64,000 bases of DNA, taken from assembly GCA_964020085.1 (NCBI GenBank), contig OZ026599.1:32239729-32303728 (forward strand), written 5' to 3'. A program made the position numbers and the translations under genes. A model generated the notes under the pieces. That model was not told where the DNA came from, did no database searches, and was given only the letters and a program-made list of their open reading frames with translations. This stretch comes from Micromussa lordhowensis. Its lineage: Eukaryota > Cnidaria > Anthozoa > Scleractinia > Lobophylliidae. This document shows positions 23,141 to 34,550 of the stretch, in pieces (position 1 is the first letter of the stretch; each line of letters opens with the position of its first letter).

Positions 23141-24399
23141 TTTTTTCTTGATTGTGTATTGATACTGCTAAGATGTTGGTATAAGACTTTAAGGGTTAAG
23201 CCAAAACTATTAAACCCAACCACAAACACATGTGGTGCACATATTGTCTCAATTCCGCTCATCAGAAAACTATGAAGGACTGACTCAAAAAGGGGGACTC
23301 CCTTGAAAGAAAAATGGGGAGACTCATGACAAAATTAAACCCTTCTTATGGCCAATAGCTTGTTTTCATGATCAGGTGATATCCCTTGAGTACAACTACC
23401 AGAACTTATAATTTTTTAAGATTTTCCTTTCTTATTCAAATTTGTAATTACTTTGGGGTTAAACAAATAGCCTTTAATAATTATCATCACAAGAAGGGAA
23501 GAAAAGTAAAGGGGGGTAATTGCAGTAAATGATGTCATCTTGAAAAATTCCTATATTGTATGCTCAATAAAAAGAGCTAATGAGGTGCTGGTGAAGGTTA
23601 TTTCCTTTGAAAACATTTTGGACCTTATTGGTATCCTGAAAACTTTAAGATGACATCATTCTTTGCTAAACCCTCAAAGATACGTTGATGGTGAAAAAAG
23701 TGGTGGAACATTAACCCTGCACATTTTGATTCGTGGCCCTTTTGATGTCTTTCCTCGAGCCTTTCTTCTTGGTTGCCTTTTGCTGAATTTTGTATTTTTG
23801 AACGATGTCCTTTGCATAAGAAAAGGACCGTATTTTGATAAACAGTAATAGGATCTGATTTAGGAAAATGATGGATCTTCCTTTTGTGATCTCACACCCA
23901 CATTCCTCCACCAAGATGTTCCACTTAGATCTCAGCACTGGCTTTTGGAGCAGTATGCCAACAATCTTGTCCACACAAATTTTGTGACAGACCTCCTTCC
24001 CAGTGTGGACACGAAACTGTACTTCTGCTGCAACAAAAATGTCTGTCAGGTATTCCTTGGGTACCACAAACCTCCCCTATCTTTGGCACTAATAAATGCT
24101 GTATCCTTGGCAATGGGCTCATCAACATGAAGCAAGTCAAGTAAAGCCATAAATTCCTCTTTTTCTTGGCAAATATTTGTTTTCTTAGAAGCCTTTGACA
24201 GGTGTTTTCTATACAAGTTACGGAAGATATATCCTCCAAGGTAATTAAGAGGACCACGCTCAGCATCTTTCAAAGAAATCTCTACACAATTTTGACTGGA
24301 ACTTGGTTTTGAAAATGCCAGTAGCTTATCTCCAAGATGTAAGACTATTACTATGCAAAAACTCTCAGGAAAAGTTTTGTTTAAAGGAGATAGTTTTTT

Positions 24400-24430
24400 T
24401 TAACCCTTTACTCCCCGAGGGGTCTCCCTG

Positions 24431-24476
<46 letters not shown>

Positions 24477-24500
24477 CACTCTTGGGCAGTAAAGGGTTAA
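24400..24500. mobile_element. TTAA-flanked piggyBac-like MITE, 93 bp
   Basis: TTAA-CCCTTTACTC at the left and AGTAAAGGG-TTAA at the right. TTAA duplication with CCC ends is the piggyBac pattern. It contains GAGTAAAATC twice. Confidence 0.65.
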
Positions 24501-25097
24501 GAGTGTCTCGGCTTGTAATGGCAGAGATGAATAAAATTTTTCATAAAACTTTTCCGGATCACTCTTTTTATACATAAATGCCAGACATTTAATGCACTCT
24601 TTGTATATGACATGATCATGCGATACTTTGACTTGGGTACAATCTTTAAATGCCTTTTGCATTCCTGCTGGGTAGCAGTCATCTTTTGACAGTTCACTCA
24701 AGATTTCATGAATCATATTTTCCAACAGTGGTGGTGGAAGCTTTTCTTTTGCCATCTCCTCATAATCCGGTTTGTTAATTTCGTTGACTTCTGGGTGTTT
24801 CTTTCTTCAATGAAGTGTTAAACCTCCTTGAGATTTACATACCTTATCACAATGTCCACATTTGTAAACAGACTCTTCACTCTTTTTAATCTTAACAAAG
24901 GAATAGTAGTGTTGAATATAAAAGTTTTTTTTGGGCTAAGAAAGTTACTTTTAGAAGGCAAGGTGCATTTTATTTCCATTACTAGTTTTATACTACAGGC
25001 TAAGAAATTTCTCAAATGCGATTGGCTAAGACGAGTAGTATTTCTGCCAAATTTGAAATACTTACATGTAAAAATTTCAGTTTCCATGGAAACCTAA

Positions 25098-25310
25098 ATG
25101 ATCGAAACAATATGGCGGAAAGATTTTCAAAATTCTGTGGAAAAAACTGCAAGAGCTAAAGGAAATTACCAAGATATGGAAACAGCAAAGAATGTACAAA
25201 GATCTGGGTCACTGTTTCGTCGATTTAAGGTGGAAGGCAAAGGATACAGTCCTGATATTTTCAGTGAGCTGCAACGCGAACCAACTCAGCTGACGAAGTT
25301 TGGTGCATAG
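25098..25310 (+). other. Unassigned open frame inside the THAP transposon
   Basis: A 70-codon frame begins MIETIWRKDFQNSVEK and is preceded by a stop in frame. It has a basic, coding-like composition but no recognised domain and no visible splice partners. It may be a remnant of a third transposon gene. Confidence 0.25.
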
Positions 25311-25774
25311 CTTTATCGTCGAGCGCTCTTTTAACTGCTATCGAAGAAGGTGAGAGAATGAAAAACGGTTCCTTTCAGTCTTTATTCAACCGTTCAGCAG
25401 CAGGGGCAACCAGAAGTAAACGTCGTCCGCTGGAAACTATTTTCTGCTGCGTGGTGACCAAAGAAACGATAAATAGCCAACAATTTTCACGGCCTGCTGC
25501 TTAAATGAAAGCCCAAAGTCCAAGTTCCACACAAGCAGAATCGGTTAAAAAATCTATTGATAAACTTCGATTGACGATTAGGCTGTTCAAAATGTACCCT
25601 TCAAAAGATGTTTACAGGTATTCAAGTTCTGTTTTTATCGCAGTTGAAGCGAAAATCATTTGAACATGTGTGACCTTTGAGCGATCACATGTTTGATCAC
25701 ATGTTGTAGTAAAACCAATCACTCGCGCGTGACTAAACAGCGATACAAGATGCGAAATTTCTTTGCCTTGTAGT

Positions 25775-25912
25775 ATAAACAAAAAATAGCACGGTTTTTT
25801 CGGGGTATTTGGTATAAATACCGGCTCGTGATATTTTGGCGAATTTTGAAATATCACTCGCGGTATTTATCCCAAATACCCCTCGAAACCGTGCTATTTC
25901 CTATACAAATTT
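25775..25912. mobile_element. Fold-back element inside the THAP transposon
   Basis: AAAATAGCACGGTTTTTTCG, GGGTATTTGG and TAAATACCG on the left are mirrored by CGGTATTTATCCCAAATACCCC and CGAAACCGTGCTATTT on the right. Confidence 0.65.
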
Positions 25913-27008
25913 CATGATGGTATCACTGTCTTGTCAACAACTACATGTACCAGAATTCACTGTGTGTCTGATTTATCCTTTCCTATTTACATTTTGCAAT
26001 TCCAGAGGGGAAATAGTTACATTAAAGGCATGAACAAAGCAAGAAAAAAATGACAGATTCTGATAGTTGTAGTCATGTGACACTACCATGAATCTGTCCT
26101 ACTCGATATGAAATATATGTTGAATCACAGGCATTCGAAACACATCTGGCAATGTTGAATACTGAAGCAACTTAATTATTGTGTTTATATTGGAACAGTA
26201 AAAATAAGCTTATTGTAAGGACACGATATAAAATATGTTTACTTGAGCTGTATTTAGCGCCCTTGTATATTCCTGAGGAAATCTGGGCTGGTTTTGCCAT
26301 TCTGTCTTACTTCAGAAATACACAAGGACACAAAATACCACACAATGTACAGCACAAACAAGTTTGAGATGCCTGTTGGACTGCTTTTAGGTTGGAACCA
26401 ACAATGACACTATACATATTAGACAATGTTTCTTTGCAAACAAACTAACTTTTAATCTTTTATCTGAGTATGCTGGACTCGCAAGGAATCACACTGAGTT
26501 GCACATAAAGAATATTTCAACAAGCGAAATTTTAATCCAGCTTTCCCTCAGTTCACAACAATGGACTGTGAATTCCAGTGAGCAGTAAGTAGATCATAAG
26601 ACGGTTAAGCTCTACTCTAGAGCTCTCTAATCTGTGACAATTCCTCAGTAATAACGATTGCAAACTTCCCAGCTTTCGTTCTGAATGTCGCGCTTCAGTC
26701 ACGATTCAAAGTACAAAAATATTATCTTAAAAGCTTACATCATTCCAAACATCGTGCTCGTTCTCCACCTCTTCAAACTCATCTGATGAACTGAAACACT
26801 CGATAATATCTAAAGACATCAATAAACTTTCATCGTCCACGTCTTCTGTAAATAGAAATTCAATCTCGGTGCCTTCCGACTCATGAGCCACGTAATCTGC
26901 CATTTTTTTTTAGCTTGCAAGCGTGCACCTTCGATGTCACGTGATCAAAAGCCTCAACATATTCGCTAGGGACTGGGCCGTTTCCAGACACTCCGTGGAG
27001 GGGCTATG

Positions 27009-27478
27009 GCTGAGGGATCTGGAGGCATAGGCGATGGGTCTTTCCACGCCGTCTGTGAAACGATGAGAGATTACTGCTCCGATACCATACTGACTCGCAT
27101 TGCACTCTAACACAATGGGCAGGTCAGGATTGAAATGGACCAACACCTTTGAGGATGTGAGAAACTCCTTGGCAAGTCGGAAGGCCTGGTCGCACGCTGC
27201 AGTCCACTGGAATTCCTTGTCCTTCTGCAACAGTTGGTTGAGAGGATGAACAATGGTGCTTAAGTTTGGAATGAACTTGCCATGATAGTTTAGTAGCCCA
27301 AGGAATGCTCGTACTTGGGTGGCATTTTCCGGTGTGGGGGCAGACTTGATAGCTTCAACTTTCTCTTCTGTTGGAGAGATTCCATCAGCAGAGAGTTTGT
27401 AACCCATATATGTCACAGTCCTTTGCATAAATTTGCATTTGCTCAATTTAAGCCTCGGACCATACTCCTGAAGCAGGG
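27009..27478 (-). pseudogene. Gypsy-type pol: reverse transcriptase end and RNase H start
   Basis: On the minus strand this is the end of a Gypsy RT (RLKLSKCKFMQRTVTYMGY, AFLGLLNYHGKFIPNLS) and the start of RNase H (LECNASQYGIGAVISH, RPIAYASRSLS). The usual first catalytic Asp of this RNase H motif (LECDAS) is Asn here, so the copy was probably inactive. The catalytic part of the RT (YxDD) is absent: the sequence stops at 27478, where it meets plus-strand pol sequence. Confidence 0.8.
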
Positions 27479-27756
27479 GTCCACCTGTTGTCCAAGAGCC
27501 TTTAACACCGGCAGTGTCTTCAGACCTCCGCAGAACTGTAGGCCCCCAAGACGCTGCCTCTAGAGAATCCTTAAACTCCTCCGAAGAGGCAAACACAGAG
27601 CTTCAACCTGTGATTGATCAAGCTGCCATGCAAACAGATGCTTCTGAACCTCAGCCAGCTCCAAAAGTCAACTTGACACCTCCACCACGCCTTCCAGTTC
27701 TACGCCGCTCGTCTCGTGTCATTACAACTCCAAAGAGACTGATTACGGAAATTTAA
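27479..27756 (+). pseudogene. C-terminal tail of Gypsy pol in opposite orientation
   Basis: The plus strand reads open from about 27479 to a TAA at 27754. The frame is rich in Pro and ends PPPRLPVLRRSSRVITTPKR, a typical disordered C-terminus of Gypsy integrases. It meets the minus-strand RT at 27478, so the bulk of pol is inverted relative to its own tail. Confidence 0.6.
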
Positions 27757-27942
27757 GGAACTGTGCCTTGCTTGTGGACTGCTCACTGAGATTTAACAGG
27801 ACATTACTCATGACTCTTAATAGCGTTTAGAGACTTATTAGAGGCATCATTGCTTAGGACATGCCTAACTCCAGTTTAGTTTCTCTTCTTGTTGTTGTTG
27901 TTCTCCTTGTTATTGAGAATTCACCTTTGTTGTTCAGCCCGT
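27757..27942. repeat. LTR-like region, left part, ahead of the 6.1-kb transposon
   Basis: Non-coding DNA after the pol tail, up to the AGCCCGT target site. It contains a TTGTTGTTGTTG run. It continues beyond the inserted transposon at 34057. Confidence 0.45.
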
Positions 27943-30900
27943 GGACAGAGCTGAATAACAACTGCGCATGTCGAAGACGCGCGCCAAGGAAAACTGGGGA
28001 CGACAACACAAAACCATAGCAACAATAGGAGCAATTACGTAAGATGGCGGAATTTTCAAAAATTTAAGACAGCGCGAGGATTTCGACCTTCAATAAGAGT
28101 TTGGTAGCGAATGTAAGTGTGAAAGTTCGGCAAGGCCTTGAGCTGTCGTCGAGACACATTATATCTTTTGGACACTTATGCTTTTTGTCCGGGCACTGTG
28201 TGAAAAAGTGTCTCGAAATTCAGGTCCGCGAAAATGGAGCGAGGTCGCGCGGAGTTACTTTTAATTTTAAGCTTACTTTACATGACAATGTGGAGAGAAA
28301 CTTCCGGTCATCACGTCTGTTTCCTGCGTGAGAAAACACGATCAGGGGAGGCCTGTACAGGGAAAATGAGAAGATTTACACCAGATATCGCCCGATATCT
28401 CGGCACCAACACCAATACTTGGGCATGCAATATGCACTGGAAAAGGATGAAACGCGAAGCAAATGGGTTTTGTGCATGCCCACTTCCGGTACACTGCAAA
28501 GAACTTCACAACCAAAACATCCCTGAAAGGCTAATTCCAATGTTTGACCGTATCAGTGAGAGCAATCCTGGCTACCGCCGTGGCTTGAGATGGTGCAACC
28601 GGTGTTACCAAACAGCCGACCAGCATTTCAAAAATGAGCCAGATTACCAACCTCCAAAAAAGGTATTCTTTATTCCTTTCTTCAAGATGAAAGTCACACT
28701 TAAAACTATGCTTATCCACGATACAAATTCTCATAGGAATTATTTTTTACAATTATTTTCAGAGAACACGTACCTACAGTCCCGTAGAACAGACAAATGC
28801 AGGATGTACAACATCCCTTGCAAACCAGGTGAATTCTTATATCAAACATGAATTTTATTGTATGTAACTACAAATTAATGACGGCCATTACAAACACCAA
28901 AACAAACAAAAAAAAGCATCATAATCTCAATTTTTACAGGAGACAACTGACCAGCTCAAAAAGGATTTAACTGAAGCAACAAGAATGAACAAATACTTAG
29001 AATCAGAGCTAAACATGGCCAAGGACCACATTCAGTCTCTAAAAGGTAAAAGAAGAGTATACTACTTGTTTCTGTTTTGTTCATTACTTATTATAGTGAA
29101 AGGTCTCATTTTATATCAACAGATTCCTCATTTGAAGAACTAATGGCCCAATTTCAACTGCGGCTATTTCGTCACTACGACAATGGAGGAGCACCACTTT
29201 ATGACCCCAATGAGATGGAGGAATTTGAACCAGCACTGTTTACCCAAATTATTAATTCAATTCTTAACACTGGCATGAGTAAGGACAGACAAGAAACACA
29301 GAGAAAGAGAACTGTTGCTATTATGCACATCCTTGCATACTTCAGGTATGACATTATTTTATTCTACATGTTTTATTTATTACTATAGCAATAAAGTATT
29401 TCATGGCAATAAAAAAAATTTATGTTAATGTAAATATTAAATATTATACTTTAAAACATGCGGCCAACACCAACTTCTATCTACATGACAGTGAGCAATC
29501 AAAAGTTCATTGGCTACCTTGGTTGTACACTATTAAAGATTGCTTCTTCTAATTAATTTCTATTTGTATTTTTTCTGTATCATTGAAAACCATCTGTCTA
29601 CTGAAAACAGAGTTTCAAATTTACCCTGATACATATACATAAGATTGAGAATGGCAGCTGGATGGTGCCAATCTTGTTCACTTTCATTCTTAACTTTCTT
29701 TGCCAGAAAATGCTATTAGTTTTCTATTGTAGATCACAGAAGACTGCACAATTCCAAAAGCAAAGTGGATTGAATGCACAGCTAAGTGGGATGTCATTAA
29801 GTGGTCTAGCAGCTGGGCCAGTTGTTGGCTTCTCCGTGAATCCAAGAACAATACTGAAGTTTAAGAATGAACTGGCTCTAAAGCATACAAATTATGTCTG
29901 CGAACAAGTGAAAAAAGCACTTGAGGTAAATCTTCCTTGTACTGCACATTTACATGTATATATAGGTCCTCCTAAAATTCAAGAAGGCAATATGTTGGAA
30001 ATTTGATAGCAAATAATACCAGTAATTAAAGGCAATCTGCTGGACTGACTAAATTTCACAAAGAGTGAAATATTCCTTACAAGTTTTTCAAATAAAATGC
30101 ACATTGAATGCAATCAGGCTAACAAATGAACTGCAATCTCTTATGGGAGTGTAGAATCCCCTCAAACATGACTGTACAAACTAGGACACTTGATGCATGT
30201 TCACCATTTTGTATTATTTTCAGCTCAACTGCTTCATCATTCTCATGATTGATGATTACCATAATGTCCATGCCAAGAAAGTGCCAACAAAACTGATAAC
30301 ATCAACAGCTGTTCACATGGCTTCTTGCTTGTTGGACATCCACCCAACAATCCCTGCAGTACCACGTCCTCAGCAAACACCAGTTCACAGGCCTGTCAAG
30401 ATAACAATAAAAGGACAAGAATTAACATGTTACGGTGGAATAGAAAATTGTGTTGTAGTGCTCAAAATGCATCAGGCCCTCGTTAACATGAGAAAACCAT
30501 TTATTAATCAGCTTCCCAATGCAATGCTTCATCTAAGCCCCAAACAGCTACAAGAATCCCTAAGACAATTAAGGCAAGGTTTAGGGAAATGTCACAAATT
30601 AAAAATTGAAGTACATAATTAGACAAAAATAACAACATTTTAAGACATTCAAAAATTACAATACAACAAATCATGAACATGTAAATACATGTACTGACTA
30701 TATAATTTATCAGCACAAACCCTCCCAGTTGCCATTAAAACGACTGTAATTGCTCTCTTTTTTGTTCTACAGAGTGTATAAACAACTGAGTAATGAAGAA
30801 TTATCAACTCTGGAAACATGTCAACTCCTATCAGAACACGAACAGTCGCTGAAGAGCGCAGAGAATTACAAGGACTGTTTTCTAAAACTATTACGAGAAT

Positions 30901-33900
30901 GCCCTCCACTAGGAACCTATCTTGAGAAAAATGTGATACCATGGCCAGCTGACTGGCCAGGCTGGTACTATCCAAAAAAGAACATTGCTCTTGGGAAATG
31001 CAACTATCTAAGGCAGTCTGTGATTCCTGAGCAAGGACAGTTTCATGTTTCACTGAATGCAGCAGAAGATACAGTTATAATTTTCAAGCATTTCTTTGAC
31101 ATGCTCTTCAAGACTGTTTTTGGGACAGACCTTCCCCACAAACCCAAACCATACAAGGTCACACTATGCTTAACTGCTGCTCTACTGGGCTGGCTGCAAA
31201 TCCGAGAAAAAGTTCTGCAGAAATTTGGAATTTGCAAGGACCATGAATATGTTTCTGTCATCTATCTACTTGAACATGTGCTCCCCTTGGTATTCTTCCA
31301 GTACAACATCTTTAGGGGTGGGGATACTATAGAATATGAAAACCTAATGGTACAAGTGGCTGTCCTTTTCATCTGCTGGGAGAGAAGACACTATAATAAA
31401 TCTACTTTGTCCTTTCTGAGTGACATGGACTATCAAAGAGTCTTTCTGCCAGACTATTGGTCAAAAAAACTGCAATTCCTCTCTCTAATCACAGAAAAGA
31501 AGGTTGAAATATTCCATTCACTGCTACGAGAACACACCCGTGAACACAATGATGCCAAGTCTCTATCTGAAACAGCAAAAGTAATAGCTTCTTGTGGCTT
31601 CTTGTCAGCTTTCAAGGAAGCTTTTGTTCCCTTTTATCATAGAGGCATTTCTGATAACAACTTGTGGCTACTGACTGGGAAGACTGCAGAATTCTTACTC
31701 AAGTTATTTCAGAAAATAACAAGTAATTCTGGAAAGGCCCACAAGGTTTGTTCTTAGAGTTGAATGTAAACAATACTAAACCATGAAACATACTGAATGT
31801 AATTTGCAAAATTCTGCTATCATGCATTTCTAGCAAATGCATGTTGGCACCAAAATTTAAATTACCAATTGAAAGCTTTTGCTTACCTGACTACCTTTGC
31901 TGGGTCAGAAAATAAGTATTTTTGCTTGACCTCCAAGCAGGGAACTTGTTGCAATAGAGTTCTATAACTTGCCACAATATTAAACTATTATTTCTTAATC
32001 TAGCTTTCCCACTGGACCAAAATTCCTCTTACTCTTTTTTTGATTGCATTCTTGTAGGTGACACAGGAACGCTATTCGAATGGAAAACCAAAAGGAAAAG
32101 TCCACTATTACTTACCAACATTTCAAACAGAAGTTGATGTCAGGTGCTTTCCTTTAAGTTACAACTTGGATAAGGTGCAGTGTGGCCTTGAACCTGACAC
32201 ATCCTGTTTTTGTGATTCCCCAGTGTGTCACAACAGCAGTCGCCAGCAGATCCATGTGCTTGCTTGCTTTCACTCGTTTCATCTCACATGCCTGTCAACT
32301 GATGGAACTTGCATCATTTGTGAACCCCCTTTAAAAAGTTTAGCTAAACAACTAAGTGAGAACTTTAACAAGGGCCTCATGAAGGAGAATGAAGATGAGA
32401 CTGAGGAGGTTACAGCCAGTGATGATGACAATTCTAGAGATTTGGAGCTTTCATCAGGAGAAGAGGCTGAGGAATATTACAACTCGCAAGCATGGCAAAG
32501 GAAAGTAAATGACATTATTGGCACCTACTCAAATATTAACCACCCAACAAAAGTAAACCACAGTCAGCTGCTACAACCAACAACCTGCACTCCGAGAAGT
32601 TCTCCCCAAACATCCCGCCTAAACCTCCTTTCTACTCCTACATTATGTGTTCTGCCATTACAAACTGGAAACGTCACAACTTGGCATTTTCCGCTAGCCT
32701 ACTCACAATCCACACTCAATGGTCGCACTGGCAGCAATGCCTGTACATTTATTGCACTTGTATTATGTAAACTGCACTTAGCTGCACCAGAACTGCCAAG
32801 ACCACATCACCCCCTTAGTTTAAGATGGGTCTTTCGAATGGTACAGGGTATGGAAATCGGAAACAAATTTTATGATTCCTACTCTGCTGGAAATCCTGTG
32901 ATGTTTGGCGTAAGGGAAGCAGCCCAAAAAGTTCAGGGCTCTCTAGGTATTGCTTCACTAGGACCCGAACTCCCTGCTGACATCATAAGACAGCCAGTGG
33001 CAACGGCAAACCTAGCATATCACATTCAATTGGCATCAATGATGACTCAGACTACTTCGGTTTTTATTATTGACCAGAAAACTGTCGCGTTTATTCCTAT
33101 GGGTCAGCACGTTTTGCTTCTTGATAGCCACTGTCATACTCAAAGTGGTGCGTACATTGCAATGGCTCCAAGCAGTAGGATTTGGGAACTCATGGAGTGG
33201 TACAAAGCATTCAACTGCTTTCCATATAGCATGGGAACAGTCACTAGCATCACCTTTAAATGAACCACCTGTAAAAATCACACATAAGAGTTAAATAATT
33301 TGGTCTAGTTGTACGTCCACTGTGTGAGGGGATCTACAGTAGCCGTGGCATGGCTCCCGGGATCTCTCTCAATCTCAAGAACACATACAAACATGTGTTC
33401 TTCGGCTGATTTTCCGTGCCATCATTTTATTCTTGTCACTCACGAGGAAATCATGCAACAATTTTCATTCTCAACATTTTGATTAAATCAATTTTAACTC
33501 TGTAAACTAAAACTGATTGAAAGAAAGACATGTAACAAGTCTTTTGAGCCACCACCATGAAACTGGCTAGATCCGAAATTCGAAGTTGTTCGTTGTGCAC
33601 GTTGCCGCCCAAGTTCATATGGGCTTAAAAAAGTATTATCACATCGTGTTGTTAGGCTAATATAAGAGTCACAATGCAGTTGAAATAGATCCTGTGTGTC
33701 TAGCTTTGTAAACCGTGAACCCTTAGTAGGTGACAGGAATATGCCTAAACGATGATGTCGTCAGATATTCGGATATTTCGAACAGATTTCTCTAATTCAC
33801 TCACCTTTCAGACTGGCTTTCACTGTCATCAGCATGAACTTCATCCTCGAAATTAATACAGAAGACAAATTCAAAACAAGAGACCTTCCCTCTGAAGTTG

Positions 33901-34049
33901 TTCACCGCACAAGAACCTTTCCAGAGCGAAAAAACGCTGTCGAAAGAACGGACGAACGCGCCGCCATATTTGTTGTCATTACTCGGTAAAACGCTCCGAT
34001 TGTTCATTCATTCACCTGACGCATGCGCAGTTGTTATTCAGCTCTGTCC
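27943..34049 (+). mobile_element. 6.1-kb autonomous-looking DNA transposon, 7-bp duplication
   Basis: Inverted ends start GGACAGAGCTGAATAACAAC and match for 28 bp (to GCGCATG). AGCCCGT flanks both ends (27936-27942, 34050-34056). One long spliced gene fills it. Nothing is nested inside and the frame is unbroken, so it is young. Superfamily undecided: end sequence and duplication length match no family I can name with certainty. The protein has the look of the cnidarian/fungal DUF6589-type or KDZ-type transposases. Confidence 0.8.
28234..33263 (+). CDS. Transposon protein, 1181 aa, RING-like and cysteine-peptidase-like end
   Basis: Eight exons: 28234-28662, 28763-28828, 28940-29045, 29123-29345, 29733-29925, 30224-30573, 30773-31745, 32058-33263. 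All phases agree and no stop interrupts the 1181 codons. One donor is GC (AAG/GCAAGG at 30574); the rest are GT. In order: Cys/His-rich N-terminus (CACPLPVHC, RWCNRCYQTADQH; about 1-140), a coiled-coil (about 165-200), an RNase-H-like strand with MIDDYHNVH (D349, D350), a long alpha-rich region with HVSLNAAEDTVIIF, and a Cys/His cluster resembling RING or treble-clef (about 822-868, CFCDSPVCHNS ... CFHSFHLTC ... CIIC). After an acidic linker comes a C-terminal domain with Q997, C1009 (GSNACTFIAL) and D1136-S-H1138. That order and spacing is like papain-fold deubiquitinases of the C76 type. Function is inferred: DNA transposition, perhaps with ubiquitin handling. The ATG choice is the first in the open frame. 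Confidence 0.7.
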
Positions 34050-34056
34050 AGCCCGT

Positions 34057-34163
34057 GCAGTACGATATGTAGTACGATATGTAGATATTGTATACAGCGG
34101 TATTGCCGCATGCGCATGCTCATCAAAGTGTTCTCGAGTGTCCTCCATCTTGAGTGCATGTGT
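34057..34163. repeat. LTR-like direct repeat, right copy
   Basis: It continues the LTR-like region after the AGCCCGT duplication and matches 20418-20518 in the same orientation (GATATGTAGTACGATATG onward). It includes GCCGCATGCGCATGC. Sequence beyond 34163 has no left counterpart. Confidence 0.6.
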
Positions 34164-34232
34164 GTGTTCTTCCACTCTCGAAACATAACACATGTATAGT
34201 TAGGCTTTGTTGACAGTCGGCAAACAATATTT

Positions 34233-34550
34233 AATTTACAATACAATACAAACTTTATTGACACTTCCTAAAGAGGGCTTTTTAGTGACAAATTATCTAA
34301 AAAATTACAAAAGACAATAAAATAGACGTGAGATAAAACTAAGACCGAAGGGATAGGAAAGCAGCAAATAATTTGGCTCTAAGTTTACGCTTAAAATTAC
34401 GAGAAGAGTCGCAGAGTTTAAGGGAATTATCTAGACTATTCCAGGGACTTACTGTACGATAAAAAAATGTCCTTTGTCCAGATTTAGACTTATATAACGG
34501 TATATGTAAAAGTTGGGAGTTTCTGGTGGCGCGACCACTTACTTTGCCAC
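34233..34550 (-). mobile_element. 5'-truncated non-LTR retrotransposon, 3' end
   Basis: On the minus strand, 34535-34339 encodes the C-terminus of a LINE-type reverse transcriptase (HIPLYKSKSGQRTFFYRTVS, then PWNSLDNSLK, ending FLSLRS and a stop). About 80 bp of 3' UTR follows, with an AATAAAGTTTG-like tail made of short repeats (ACAATACAATAC). The body is missing, as usual for 5'-truncated insertions. Confidence 0.7.

Larger units (their letters stand above)
23711..26903 (-). pseudogene. Minus-strand transposase-like gene of the THAP element
   Basis: Exon 1 (26903-26739, 55 codons, phase 0, GTAAGC donor) begins MADYVAHESEG and is very acidic (SSSDEFEEVENEH). Its ATG lies about 105 bp inside the right transposon end. 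The C-terminal part is seen at 24755-24500 (MAKEKLPPPLLENMIHEIL, then CLAFMYKK), 24310-24060 (GPLNYLGGYIFRNL, GGLW) and 24067-23711 (VPKEYLTDIFVAAEVQFRV). The GGYI...GGLW spacing resembles the C-terminal part of THAP/P-type transposases, which is an inference. The reading frame shifts by one base at GGLW, and a MITE at 24400-24500 sits at the end of one exon, so the gene is probably broken. Middle exons (25.0-26.7 kb) were not resolved. Confidence 0.5.
21998..27008. mobile_element. THAP/P-like DNA transposon, 5.0 kb, 7-bp target duplication
   Basis: Inverted ends run CATAGCCCCTCCACGGAGTG and continue for at least 44 bp with full identity, then partial identity (AATATGTT; TCACGTGA CATCGAAGGTGCACGC). 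GCTGAGG flanks both ends (21991-21997, 27009-27015). Removing the element and one flank restores the Gypsy pol frame. CA-starting ends, a 7/8-bp duplication and a THAP domain inside point to the P superfamily. Two genes run inward from the two ends. Three smaller elements (22974, 24400, 25775) sit inside. Confidence 0.8.
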
